A stretch of 19,089 nucleotides of DNA, taken from NCBI GenBank assembly GCA_021810735.1, contig JAJZIF010000020.1:1-19089 (forward strand), read 5' to 3'. Below the pieces are notes generated by a model. The model was not told where the DNA came from, did not search any database, and was given only the letters and a program-made list of their open reading frames with translations. Made by a program: the position numbers and the translations under genes. Below, piece after piece: positions 1 to 6,855 of this stretch. Position 1 is the stretch's first letter; each line of letters begins with the position of its first letter. Source of the DNA: Acidobacteriota bacterium (GTDB lineage Bacteria; Acidobacteriota; Terriglobia; Terriglobales; Acidobacteriaceae).

Positions 1-151
1 GGTGGTGTTGCGGGCATGCGGAGGCGGCGATGTGGGTACGCCATGGAACGACCTGGGCGGCGAGCGTGGTGGTGGTGAAAACGGAGGCCAGCGCGAGGGC
101 GAGCGTGCGCGACAGGATGCGAGTGATAGCAGAACGGCGCAGGTGTGTCAT
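1..151 (-). CDS. N-terminus of a secreted or periplasmic protein (partial, cut by left edge)
   Basis: Read leftward from the ATG at 151-149, an open frame runs off the left edge for about 50 codons. The translation begins MTHLRRSAITRILSRTLALALA and continues into SVFTTTTLAAQ. This is a typical Sec signal peptide: a basic N-terminus (three Arg within the first 11 residues), a hydrophobic Leu/Ala core and a likely cleavage site near TLA-AQ. Third codon positions are almost all G or C, as in the other genes here. The visible mature part (VVPWRTHIAAS...) is too short to assign a family. No Shine-Dalgarno sequence precedes the ATG; a TACACT hexamer lies 14 bases upstream, so the leader may be only about 8 bases. 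The gene diverges from the permease on the plus strand. Function unknown. Confidence 0.6.
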   Translation of the reverse strand, partial: MTHLRRSAITRILSRTLALALASVFTTTTLAAQVVPWRTHIAASACPQHH

Positions 152-165
152 GGCGGTAAGGAAAC

Positions 166-171
166 AGTGTA
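166..171 (-). promoter_or_regulatory. -10-like hexamer TACACT for the leftward secreted-protein gene
   Basis: TACACT on the minus strand ends 14 bases before the ATG at 151. It is the same hexamer found just before ftsY and mqnA. No convincing -35 box is visible. With the usual spacing, transcription would start about 8 bases before the ATG. Confidence 0.35.
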
Positions 172-233
172 CTAGCACGGCAGCGATGGGGGTGTCGGCG
201 CCAGTATGTGGTCTGTAAGATCAACTGCAACGC

Positions 234-1640
234 ATGAGTCGAGAGCAAGAGTACGCGATGCACACGAACAGGCTTCGCAGCCCGGAACCGGATCGCTTGG
301 AGCGACGGGTGGGGCTGACGGCGGCGATTTCGCTGAACATGATGAACATGATCGGTGTGGGGCCGTTTATTACGCTTCCGCTGGTGGTGGTGGCGATGGG
401 TGGATCGCAGGCGCTGCTGGGCTGGGTGCTGGGTGCGCTGATCGCTCTCGCCGACGGGCTCGTGTGGGCCGAGCTGGGCGCGGCGATGCCGGAGGCGGGC
501 GGCTCGTATGCGTTTTTGCGGGAGATTTACGGTCGCGATGGGCTGGGGCGGCTGGTGTCGTTCTTATACATCTGGCAGCTGGGATTCAGCGCGCCGCTTT
601 CGATCGCGTCGGGGTGCATCGGGTTTGCGGAGTATGCGGTTTATTTGTATCCGCCGCTGAAGGATACGGTGCCCGGCATGCCGTGGCTGCACTATACGAG
701 CTTGCTGGCGGCAGGAACTTGTCTGGCGCTGGTGGCGGTGCTGTTCCGGAACGTGGAGCAGGTGAAGCGCGTGGGGCTGGTGCTGTGGGCGGGCGTGATG
801 CTGACGATTGGCACGGTGATCGTGGGCGGGTTTACGCATTTCCATGCGGCGCTGCTGGCCCCGCCGAAGGGCGCGTGGCACTTGACGCCGGGCTTCTGGC
901 TGGGGCTGGGCGCGGCGACGCTGATTACGACCTACGACTACTGGGGCTACTACAACGTTTGCTTTCTGGGCAGCGAGGTGAAAGAGCCGGGGAAGACGAT
1001 TCCGCGGGCGGTGCTGTTTTCGATTGTGATTGTGGCCTTCCTGTACCTGGCGATGAATGTGAGCGTGCTGGGAGTGATTCCGGCGGACAAGCTGACGACG
1101 ACGGCGGCGGCGCAGGTGATCCGGATTGCATTTGGGCCGGTGGCCGGCGAGCTGATGGCGGTGTTCATCATGTGGACGGCGCTGTCGTCAGTGTTCGCCC
1201 TGCTGCTGGGGTATTCGCGGGCACCGTATGCGGCGGCGCTGGACGGGAATTACTTCAAGGCATTCGGGCACGTGCATGAGAAGCACAAGTTTCCGGATGT
1301 GTCATTGCTGGCGATGGGCGCGGTGTCGGCGGCGTGCTGTTTTTTGCGGCTGGCAGAGGCGATTGCGGCGCTGGTGGTGATTCGGGTGGTGCTGCAGTAT
1401 GTGTTGCAACAGGTTGGAGTGATGGTGCTGCGGGTGAAGAGGCCGGAGATGCGACGGCCGTTCCGGATGTGGCTGTTTCCGCTGCCGCCTCTGGCGGCGC
1501 TGGCGGGGTTTGTGTTCATTCTGATTTCACGGCCGGATGCGGCGAAGGAATTTGGATTTGCGGTGCTGGTGGGCGTGACGGGCGCGGCGCTGTATTTTTT
1601 GCGGGCAAGAAAAAGGCGGGAGTGGCCGTTCGCCGGGTAG
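234..1640 (+). CDS. APC superfamily amino acid permease
   Basis: A 468-residue integral membrane protein with about 12 hydrophobic segments. The first helix carries NMIGVGPFITLP, the APC-family counterpart of the IGxGIF substrate-binding turn. It is followed by a GG-containing second segment and the family motif ELGAAMPEAGGSYAFLREIYG (about residues 82-102). A cytoplasmic stretch, GSEVKEPGKTIPRA (about 246-259), matches the conserved E-x-x-x-P-x-x-x-x-P-x-A loop of amino acid permeases. Family knowledge suggests proton- or exchange-coupled amino acid or amine uptake at the inner membrane; the substrate cannot be read from the sequence. Two starts are possible, ATG 234 and ATG 258, and neither has a good Shine-Dalgarno; a TAAGAT hexamer at 216-221 would give a very short leader for the first. 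It diverges from the leftward signal-peptide gene. Confidence 0.85.
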   Translation: MSREQEYAMHTNRLRSPEPDRLERRVGLTAAISLNMMNMIGVGPFITLPLVVVAMGGSQALLGWVLGALIALADGLVWAELGAAMPEAGGSYAFLREIYGRDGLGRLVSFLYIWQLGFSAPLSIASGCIGFAEYAVYLYPPLKDTVPGMPWLHYTSLLAAGTCLALVAVLFRNVEQVKRVGLVLWAGVMLTIGTVIVGGFTHFHAALLAPPKGAWHLTPGFWLGLGAATLITTYDYWGYYNVCFLGSEVKEPGKTIPRAVLFSIVIVAFLYLAMNVSVLGVIPADKLTTTAAAQVIRIAFGPVAGELMAVFIMWTALSSVFALLLGYSRAPYAAALDGNYFKAFGHVHEKHKFPDVSLLAMGAVSAACCFLRLAEAIAALVVIRVVLQYVLQQVGVMVLRVKRPEMRRPFRMWLFPLPPLAALAGFVFILISRPDAAKEFGFAVLVGVTGAALYFLRARKRREWPFAG

Positions 1641-1776
1641 GGATTGCTCCTGTCCGAAGGGAAAAGATTTCACCGCAAAGAAAGGGCGCAAGAGTCTTGG
1701 GGCACGGGCGGAGGCAGGTTCGGTGCACAGCGCGAGTTGGCGAGGCGCGAGTCTGAGGGAGCGGAGAGCTACTGAT
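1641..1776. other. intergenic stretch, no gene seen
   Basis: No supported coding frame lies between the permease stop and the hairpin repeat. It contains CGCAAAGA followed closely by GCGCAAGA (about 1674-1693) and two copies of GCGCGAGT (around 1730-1755), which look like intergenic repeat debris. No terminator with a T-run is evident. Confidence 0.4.
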
Positions 1777-1814
1777 CCCACTCAAGCCAAAACCGGGCTT
1801 GAATGGGGCACCCT
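1777..1814. repeat. hairpin repeat element, copy 1 (intergenic)
   Basis: The arms 1778-1788 (CCACTCAAGCC) and 1796-1806 (GGCTTGAATGG) form an 11-bp stem with one G-U pair around a short loop, followed by GGGCACCCT. A diverged copy is found inside rimO at 2498-2577: 23 of 28 bases match over 1777-1804, and the 13 bases AATGGGGCACCCT are identical. Two copies so close suggest a dispersed genomic repeat. It lies downstream of the leftward SRP RNA gene, so it could also serve as a 3' barrier for that transcript, although there is no T-run. Confidence 0.6.
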
Positions 1815-1838
1815 GGCCAAATATGGGATGTTGGAAAA

Positions 1839-1935
1839 GTACCGGGTGACCTACTGCGCGCGCACTGACCCGCTACCGTTGCTTCCTTCCGGACCTGGCG
1901 GGGTTTGCGGGGTTGCGCCGCGTAGGACCCGGCAC
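1839..1935 (-). ncRNA. ffs: signal recognition particle RNA, small bacterial (4.5S) type
   Basis: On the minus strand the sequence contains CCAGGTCCGGAAGGAAGCA, the near-invariant apical region of SRP RNA (domain IV: GGUC/GGAAGGAAGCA asymmetric loops and GGAA tetraloop that bind Ffh). The flanks fold into one long hairpin. The 5' strand GTGCCGGGT (1935-1927) pairs with ACCCGGTAC (1847-1839), then CCTAC pairs with GTAGG, and GCGCA with TGCGC further in. The 97-nt length fits the compact type without an Alu domain. The RNA scaffolds Ffh and speeds its interaction with the receptor FtsY, which is encoded 6.6 kb away in this window. A -10-like TAAACT ends exactly 6 bases before the base of the stem, which supports the 5' end chosen here. 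Confidence 0.93.
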
Positions 1936-1941
1936 AAATTG

Positions 1942-1950
1942 AGTTTAACA
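1942..1950 (-). promoter_or_regulatory. extended -10 element for SRP RNA
   Basis: The minus strand reads TGTTAAACT, a TGn-extended -10 box. Its last base is 6 bases from position 1935, where the SRP RNA stem begins, so the predicted +1 coincides with the structural 5' end. No good -35 box is visible. Confidence 0.5.
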
Positions 1951-2033
1951 TTCGCAGTGGGTCGCTGCAGGGCGCCAGTTGTGGAGGCGAAGGCGTGCGG
2001 CTAGCCTGGCGACGTGGGCTGGGTGGCTGCCGG

Positions 2034-2039
2034 TAAAAT
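2034..2039 (+). promoter_or_regulatory. -10-like TAAAAT directly before rimO
   Basis: TAAAAT ends 6 bases before the GTG start of rimO at 2046. A sigma-70-type start would then fall on the first base of the start codon, giving a leaderless mRNA. There is no clear -35 box and no strong Shine-Dalgarno. Confidence 0.4.
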
Positions 2040-2045
2040 AGAGAT

Positions 2046-3665
2046 GTGAAATCTCTTGGAAAGACGAGCGGCGGCGAAGGCGCTGCCGCGGCTGAGCGTC
2101 CCCGGATAGGGTTCGTATCGCTGGGCTGCCCGAAGAATCTGGTGGACAGCGAGGTGATGATGGGTCTACTGGACCGGGCGGGCGGCGTGATGACGAATGA
2201 CGCGGAGTCGGCGGACATTCTGGTGGTGAATACGTGCTCGTTTATTGATGCGGCAAAGCAGGAGTCAGTCGACACGATTCTGGAGATGGCCGAGCACAAG
2301 ACGACGGGCCGCGCGAAGAAGCTGATTGTGGCCGGATGCCTGGTGGAGCGTTATAGGGACGAGATCCAGAAGAACATTCCCGAAGTGGACGCCGTGGTGG
2401 GCACGGGAGAGCTGGAGAAGATTCTGGAAGCGGCGGGGCTGACGCTGCCGGCGGAGATCACGCAAGATTCGCCGTTCAGGATTTTGGGCGAATCTACCCC
2501 ACTTAAGTCAAAAGAAGGCTTGAATCCATCCGATGGACGAGGACCTGTCCATGGGGACCCCGGAAATGGGGCACCCTCACTGTCATCCAGGGCGGAGGGT
2601 GAGTTGCGGGAGCAGCAGGGACGGTTTGCGCGCGCGGAATGGGATGGCGCGACGGCGGAACTGCCGCAGTATCTGTATGACCACACGACACCGCGGCTGC
2701 GGGCGACGCAGTCGGCTTCGGCGTACATCAAGATTGCGGAGGGCTGCGACCATCCGTGCAGCTTCTGCGTGATTCCGAATCTGCGGGGGAAGTTCCGGTC
2801 ACGGCGGTTTGAGAGCGTGGTGGCCGAGGCTGAGGCGCTGGTGGCCGATGGAGTGCGCGAGATTACGCTGATTGGACAGGATACGACCTGCTATGGCGAG
2901 GATCTGGGGCTGAAGGACGGGCTGGCGATGCTGCTCGACCGGCTGGCGCAGATTGAGGGTCTGGTGTGGCTGCGGTTCCTGTACGCGTATCCGAACAAGA
3001 TTACTGGACGGCTGCTGGAGACGATGGCCAAGCATGCGAATATCTGCAAATACCTGGATGTGCCGCTGCAGCATGCTTCCGGCTCGGTGCTGAAGAACAT
3101 GAAACGCGGGGCGAATGCGGAGATTCTGCTGAAGACGGTCGAAAAAGCAAGGAAGACTGTGCCGGGGATTGCGGTGCGGACGTCGTTCATTGTGGGGTTT
3201 CCGGGAGAAACGGCGGAGGATTTCGCGGAGCTGGAAGAGTTTGTGCGCGCGGCGCGGTTTGACTGGATGGGCGTGTTCACTTATTCGGACGAGGAAGGCT
3301 CGCGGTCGTTCGAGTTGGACGGCAAGCTGCCGAAGCGGACGATTGAGCAGCGCAAGCGCGCGCTGATGAAGTTGCAGAAGGGCATCAGCAAGAAGGTGCG
3401 CGAGGAGTGGGTCGGAAAGACAATCGACGTGCTGGTGGAGGGCGAGTCAGAAGAGACGCCGCTGCTGTGGCAAGGACGGAGCCAGTGGCACGCTCCCGAG
3501 ATTGACGGAGTGGTTTATCTGAACGACTTCGGGCCGTTTGAGGATCTGGTGCCGGGACGGTTCTACCGCTGCGAGATTACCGAAGCACACGACTATGACG
3601 TGGTGGCGCGCGTGGTGGAGGAGTCAGCGCTGAACGTGCAGGATCTGGCGGAGGTGCAGGCGTAA
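2046..3665 (+). CDS. rimO: ribosomal protein uS12 (S12) methylthiotransferase RimO
   Basis: Radical-SAM enzyme that adds a methylthio group to the conserved Asp of ribosomal protein S12. The N-terminal UPF0004 domain has its three cluster cysteines at about C28 (SLGCPKN), C64 (NTCSF) and C98 (AGCL). The radical-SAM CxxxCxxC motif is C234-C238-C241 in AEGCDHPCSFC, and a TRAM domain ends the protein (about residues 450-530). SLGCPKNLVDSE and the IAEGCDHPCSFC context favour RimO over MiaB. At 539 residues it is longer than the usual 430-450. The excess includes about 50 Gly/Pro/Ser/Glu-rich residues (about 150-200) between the first two domains, where the DNA matches an intergenic repeat of this window. 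The start is GTG at 2046, just after a TAAAAT hexamer. The stop overlaps the yacG start (TAATG). Confidence 0.95.
   Translation: MKSLGKTSGGEGAAAAERPRIGFVSLGCPKNLVDSEVMMGLLDRAGGVMTNDAESADILVVNTCSFIDAAKQESVDTILEMAEHKTTGRAKKLIVAGCLVERYRDEIQKNIPEVDAVVGTGELEKILEAAGLTLPAEITQDSPFRILGESTPLKSKEGLNPSDGRGPVHGDPGNGAPSLSSRAEGELREQQGRFARAEWDGATAELPQYLYDHTTPRLRATQSASAYIKIAEGCDHPCSFCVIPNLRGKFRSRRFESVVAEAEALVADGVREITLIGQDTTCYGEDLGLKDGLAMLLDRLAQIEGLVWLRFLYAYPNKITGRLLETMAKHANICKYLDVPLQHASGSVLKNMKRGANAEILLKTVEKARKTVPGIAVRTSFIVGFPGETAEDFAELEEFVRAARFDWMGVFTYSDEEGSRSFELDGKLPKRTIEQRKRALMKLQKGISKKVREEWVGKTIDVLVEGESEETPLLWQGRSQWHAPEIDGVVYLNDFGPFEDLVPGRFYRCEITEAHDYDVVARVVEESALNVQDLAEVQA
2498..2577 (+). repeat. hairpin repeat element, copy 2, inside the rimO reading frame
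   Basis: Positions 2498-2525 match the intergenic copy 1777-1804 at 23 of 28 bases, and 2565-2577 repeats AATGGGGCACCCT exactly. Between these two parts lies an extra segment with its own small inverted repeats (for example GGGGACCCC at 2553-2561). The whole is translated in frame as part of the non-conserved RimO linker, without creating a stop codon. Confidence 0.6.
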
Positions 3666-3880
3666 TGGCAAGAAAGAAGACGCTGCGCTGCCCGACGTGC
3701 GGATCTCTGGTGACCGCGACGGACGAGGAATTTCCGTTCTGCAGCGACCGCTGCCGCAAGATTGACCTAGGCAAGTGGGCGAGCGGAGTGTACAAGATCT
3801 CATCGCCGGTATTGGACCCCGACGTATTGGAAGGTACCGAAGGTGAACCCGGCCAGCGGGAACGGCGCGATGATGAGTAG
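3665..3880 (+). CDS. yacG: YacG-type zinc-binding protein (DNA gyrase inhibitor YacG family)
   Basis: A 71-residue protein with the complete YacG zinc knuckle: CPTC at C9/C12 and FCSDRC at C26/C30, followed by the hallmark KIDLGKWASGVYKI. In E. coli YacG binds the GyrB C-terminal region and inhibits gyrase; that role here is by family only. Length is typical (about 60-75). Its ATG shares one base with the rimO stop (TAATG), so translational coupling is likely, and its 3' end overlaps the pgpA start. The acidic/Arg tail (EGEPGQRERRDDE) is unconserved and probably disordered. Confidence 0.9.
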   Translation: MARKKTLRCPTCGSLVTATDEEFPFCSDRCRKIDLGKWASGVYKISSPVLDPDVLEGTEGEPGQRERRDDE

Positions 3881-4367
3881 CGGGGAGAAAACGGCGACGC
3901 GAACTGGATGGGCGTGGGTAGTGGCGACGGCACTGGGTGCGGGACGGCTGAAGCCGGGTCCTGGAACGTGGGGTTCGCTGGCGGCTGCGGTGGTTTGGTT
4001 TGCGGTAGCGAGCGGGACGCATGCCAGCGCGGCAGCACTGGTATGGGGCACGGTAGCAGCGGCTGTGATTGCGACGGTGGTGGGGATTCCTGCATCGACC
4101 ATCGTGGAGCGCGAAAGCGGCAGGGAAGACCCGGGATTTGTGGTGATTGACGAAGTGGCCGGGCAGTGGGTGGTGCTGATTGGGTGCCCGGCGAACTGGG
4201 AGCACGTGCTGCTGGGCTTGGCGGTGTTCCGGTTTTTCGACATTGTGAAGCCCTGGCCCGTGCGGAAACTGGAACGGTTACCGGCGGGAACCGGCATCAT
4301 GATGGATGATGTGGCCGCGGGAATTCTGGGGCTGATTGTGATGTTGATTGTGCGCCACTGGTGGTAG
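3870..4367 (+). CDS. pgpA: phosphatidylglycerophosphatase A
   Basis: Membrane phosphatase that converts phosphatidylglycerophosphate to phosphatidylglycerol. PgpA motifs are all present: GAGRLKPGPGTWGSLAA near the N-terminus, DPGFVVIDEVAGQWVVL in the middle, and FRFFDIVKPWPVRKLE...GTGIMMDDVAAGI at the C-terminus, which supply the acidic catalytic and metal-binding residues. Hydrophobic segments at about residues 12-28, 35-70 and the C-terminus fit an inner-membrane protein. The ATG at 3870 gives 165 residues, the usual size, and overlaps yacG by 11 bases; GTG 3843 or ATG 3873 are alternative starts. It forms part of a lipid-synthesis group with plsY and gpsA downstream. Confidence 0.92.
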   Translation: MMSSGEKTATRTGWAWVVATALGAGRLKPGPGTWGSLAAAVVWFAVASGTHASAAALVWGTVAAAVIATVVGIPASTIVERESGREDPGFVVIDEVAGQWVVLIGCPANWEHVLLGLAVFRFFDIVKPWPVRKLERLPAGTGIMMDDVAAGILGLIVMLIVRHWW

Positions 4368-4394
4368 TGCACAGGGACGAGATCGAAGGGATTT

Positions 4395-5435
4395 ATGCCA
4401 TTTAGTTCCATACTTCCGGATACGAATGCTCCGCTGATCAGAGAGATTGATCCGGCAGCGGCGATACCGGGCGGCGATGTGCAGATCGTGGGAGATCATT
4501 TGAGTGCGTTGCCCTACCGGCTGCCGGTGGTGATGCTGGGTGATCTGGCCGCGCCGGTGCTGCTGGCCCGCGAAGAGCGAATGGCGATTCGTGTGCCGGA
4601 GGAGGCTGAGAGCGGCGCGCTGCGCGTGCTGCGCAATGGAGCGCAAAGCAACAGCGTGAACATGAAGGTCGCTACGCTGGTGGCCGATGATGTGCACATG
4701 GTGGCGAGTCCGGTGATGGACGAAGAGGGCCGTGTGTATGCGACGCTTTCCGGGTCGCGCGGGCAGGAGATGCCGGTGTCGGTATTTCGCACCGAGCCGA
4801 GCGGAGAGACGCAGCCTTTTGTTCAGGGGATCATGAACGCGACAGGCATGGCGCTGGATCCGACGGGATTTTTGTATATTTCTTCGCGGCATGACGGCAC
4901 GGTGTATCGCGTTTCTCCCAACGGCGCGATGGCCAAGTATGCCGAAGGGATGGGTGTTGCCACTGGCATGGCTTTTGATGCCGAGCAGAACCTGTATGTG
5001 GGCGACCGGAGCGGAACGATCTTCAAAATTGCGCCGGACCGTCAGATATTTGTATATGCGACGCTGGAGCCGAGCGTCGCGGCGTATCATCTGGCATTCG
5101 GGCAGGAAGGCAAGCTGTATGTGAGCGTGCCAACAACGTCGGGTCATGACTGCGTATATGTGATTGATTCGGATGGAAGCACGCGGCCCTATTATCGCGG
5201 TCTGGGCCGGCCGCAGGGGCTGGCGGTGGATATTGCCGGCGATGTGTACGTAGCGGCTTCGCTGCATGGTCGGCAGGGAGTGGTGAGGTTGCCGCAGGAC
5301 GGTGAGCCGACCCTGGTGTTAGCTGGACGGGACCTGGTGGGATTCTCATTTACGCCGCACGGCACGGCCCTGCTGGCAACGAGCACCGCGGTTTATGATG
5401 TGGATTTGGGCATTGAGGGCTGGCGCGTGATATGA
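4395..5435 (+). CDS. IPT/TIG-like domain plus NHL-type beta-propeller protein
   Basis: A 346-residue protein with no signal peptide or membrane segment, so probably cytoplasmic. Residues about 12-95 resemble an IPT/TIG immunoglobulin-like domain (IPGGDVQIVGDHL...PVVMLGDLAAPVLLAREERMAIRVPE...). Residues about 100-340 contain repeated blades of the NHL/SMP-30 type: GMALDPTGFLYISSRHDGTVYRVSPNG, GMAFDAEQNLYVGDRSGTIFKIAPD, LAFGQEGKLYVSVP, GLAVDIAGDVYVAASLHGRQGVVRLPQDG. Such propellers serve as binding scaffolds or lactonases; no catalytic metal site could be identified here. A Shine-Dalgarno-like GAAGGGA precedes the ATG. It sits between pgpA and cinA, and its TGA is immediately followed by a long inverted repeat. 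Biological role unknown. Confidence 0.8.
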   Translation: MPFSSILPDTNAPLIREIDPAAAIPGGDVQIVGDHLSALPYRLPVVMLGDLAAPVLLAREERMAIRVPEEAESGALRVLRNGAQSNSVNMKVATLVADDVHMVASPVMDEEGRVYATLSGSRGQEMPVSVFRTEPSGETQPFVQGIMNATGMALDPTGFLYISSRHDGTVYRVSPNGAMAKYAEGMGVATGMAFDAEQNLYVGDRSGTIFKIAPDRQIFVYATLEPSVAAYHLAFGQEGKLYVSVPTTSGHDCVYVIDSDGSTRPYYRGLGRPQGLAVDIAGDVYVAASLHGRQGVVRLPQDGEPTLVLAGRDLVGFSFTPHGTALLATSTAVYDVDLGIEGWRVI

Positions 5436-5547
5436 GGCTGATTTTCTGTAGCCATACCTCCGAAAGACTGCGGAAAGTGCGGGTTTTCTCGGCAGATGAG
5501 CCGCGCGAGAGGCTACTACTTCGGGGTATACCTACAGGAAATCAGCC
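5436..5547 (+). other. long structured inverted repeat between the NHL gene and cinA (candidate RNA element)
   Basis: It starts at the base after the NHL stop codon. GGCTGATTTTCTGTAG (5436-5451) pairs with CTACAGGAAATCAGCC (5532-5547), 16 bp with one G-U. After a 2x2 internal loop the stem continues with ATACC/GGTAT (5454-5458/5525-5529), then a one-base bulge and CCGAA/TTCGG (5460-5464/5520-5524). The 55-base interior can form two hairpins: CTGC/GCAG (5468-5471/5492-5495, extendable by GGAAA/TTTTC) and AGCC/GGCT (5499-5502/5511-5514). An alternative pairing, GTAGCC (5448-5453) with GGCTAC (5511-5516), would compete with the main stem. There is no T-run, so it is not a standard terminator, and no obvious target-site duplication. 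I do not recognise it as a known riboswitch class. Confidence 0.6.
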
Positions 5548-5578
5548 CTAGGCGCGCTTGCCGGGAGAGACGGACCGG

Positions 5579-6823
5579 ATGAATGCGGAGATTATTGCGG
5601 TGGGGTCGGAAATGCTCACCCCCTTCCGGCAGGATACGAATTCCCTATACCTGACCGAAAAGCTGAATGCACTGGGCGTGGCAGTCGTTTTCAAGACGAT
5701 AGTGGGCGACAAGCGCACACACCTTGTGAATTCGGTGCGGCAGGCACTGGGGCGGGTGGATATTGTTGTGATTTCGGGCGGGTTGGGTCCGACCGAGGAT
5801 GATCTGACGCGCGAAGCGGTGGCCGAAGCGCTGGGGCGCAAGCTGGTGCGCGACGCAGACCTGATCGCGAATATGTATGCGCGGGCAGCGGCGCGGCGCA
5901 TCACGATTACGCGCAATAACGAGAAACAGGCCGACACGGTGGAAGGTGCCGTGATACTTGAGAATACGCGCGGGACGGCTCCGGGCCAGTGGCTGGACAT
6001 TGTGCACGGCAAGTATCGCAAGCTGCTGGCGATGCTTCCCGGGCCGCCTCCGGAACTGAAGGCGATGTTTGAGGATCAGTGTCTGCCATTGCTGAAAGAC
6101 GCGCTGCCGGAGCGGGCGATTGCGACGCGCGTGCTGAAGGCGGCGATGATTGGCGAGTCGCAATGCGATGCGAGAATTGCACCCATCTATACGCAGTATC
6201 CGGATGTGGAGACGACAATTCTGGCGCATTTGGGGGATATCCAGGTGAATCTCTCATGCAGGAAGCCCCTGCTGGCGCAGGCGAAGCTGCGTGTGGATGA
6301 GCTGACGGGGCGCATTGAAGAAGAGCTGGATGACATACTCTATTCCTCACAGGGCGAGACGCTGGAGCAGATTGTGCTGTATTACCTGGGAATGCATGGG
6401 GCTACACTAGCGGTGGCAGAAAGCTGCACCGGCGGCCTGATTGCGGAGCGGTTGACGGATATTCCGGGTAGCTCGCGGTCCTTTTTAGGGGGAGCCGTGG
6501 TGTATAGCAACGAGCTGAAGACGAAGTTTGCCGGAGTCAATCCGGAGTTGATTGCGCGTCATGGAGCCGTGAGCGGGGAAGTGGCGGCGGCGATGGCCGA
6601 AGGAATTCGGAGGCAGTGCGACGCCGATTATGGATTGGCTGTGACCGGAATTGCGGGACCGGGCGGTGGTTCAGAAGAGAAGCCGGTTGGGCTGGTGTAT
6701 TTTGCAGTGAGCGGCGATGACTCAACCGAGACGCTGGAGAAGCGGTTTACGGGAGACAGAAGCCGCGTGCGGAGCCTGGCGGCGCAGCAGGCGCTGGACA
6801 TGGTTCGCCGACGTTTAATGTAA
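5579..6823 (+). CDS. cinA: CinA family protein (NMN amidohydrolase / competence-damage-inducible)
   Basis: A two-domain CinA of 414 residues, the normal full length. The N-terminal MoCF-like domain begins AEIIAVGSEMLTPFRQDTNSLYLTEKL and contains SGGLGPTEDDLTREA (about 66-80). The C-terminal CinA domain (about 255-410) has VAESCTGGLIAERLTDIPGSSRSFLGGAVVYSN and VTGIAGPGGGSEEKPVGLVYFAV, the conserved nicotinamide-nucleotide amidase core. By family it recycles NMN or clears ADP-ribose-type by-products, and in some species it is tied to competence with recA. ATG 5579 is preferred over TTG 5558 because GGGAGAGA lies 8 bases upstream and the family N-terminus starts there. The long inverted repeat ends 31 bases before this start. 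dprA, another competence gene, is 7 kb downstream. Confidence 0.93.
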   Translation: MNAEIIAVGSEMLTPFRQDTNSLYLTEKLNALGVAVVFKTIVGDKRTHLVNSVRQALGRVDIVVISGGLGPTEDDLTREAVAEALGRKLVRDADLIANMYARAAARRITITRNNEKQADTVEGAVILENTRGTAPGQWLDIVHGKYRKLLAMLPGPPPELKAMFEDQCLPLLKDALPERAIATRVLKAAMIGESQCDARIAPIYTQYPDVETTILAHLGDIQVNLSCRKPLLAQAKLRVDELTGRIEEELDDILYSSQGETLEQIVLYYLGMHGATLAVAESCTGGLIAERLTDIPGSSRSFLGGAVVYSNELKTKFAGVNPELIARHGAVSGEVAAAMAEGIRRQCDADYGLAVTGIAGPGGGSEEKPVGLVYFAVSGDDSTETLEKRFTGDRSRVRSLAAQQALDMVRRRLM

Positions 6824-6855
6824 ATGTAACTGACGCTGTTTCAAGTGGAGATAGC

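Noticed and set aside
206..1279. 357-codon plus-strand frame overlapping the permease
   Set aside because: Gly/Ala/Arg-rich low-complexity product in another frame of a clear APC transporter.
1777..1806. hairpin as a dedicated terminator of the SRP RNA
   Set aside because: There is no T-run on either side and a second copy lies in rimO, so a dispersed repeat explains it better.
4278..5267. 329-codon open frame on the minus strand opposite the NHL gene
   Set aside because: Its product is extremely rich in Arg, His and Gln, typical of an antisense shadow of a GC-rich gene, and the plus strand has clear propeller repeats.
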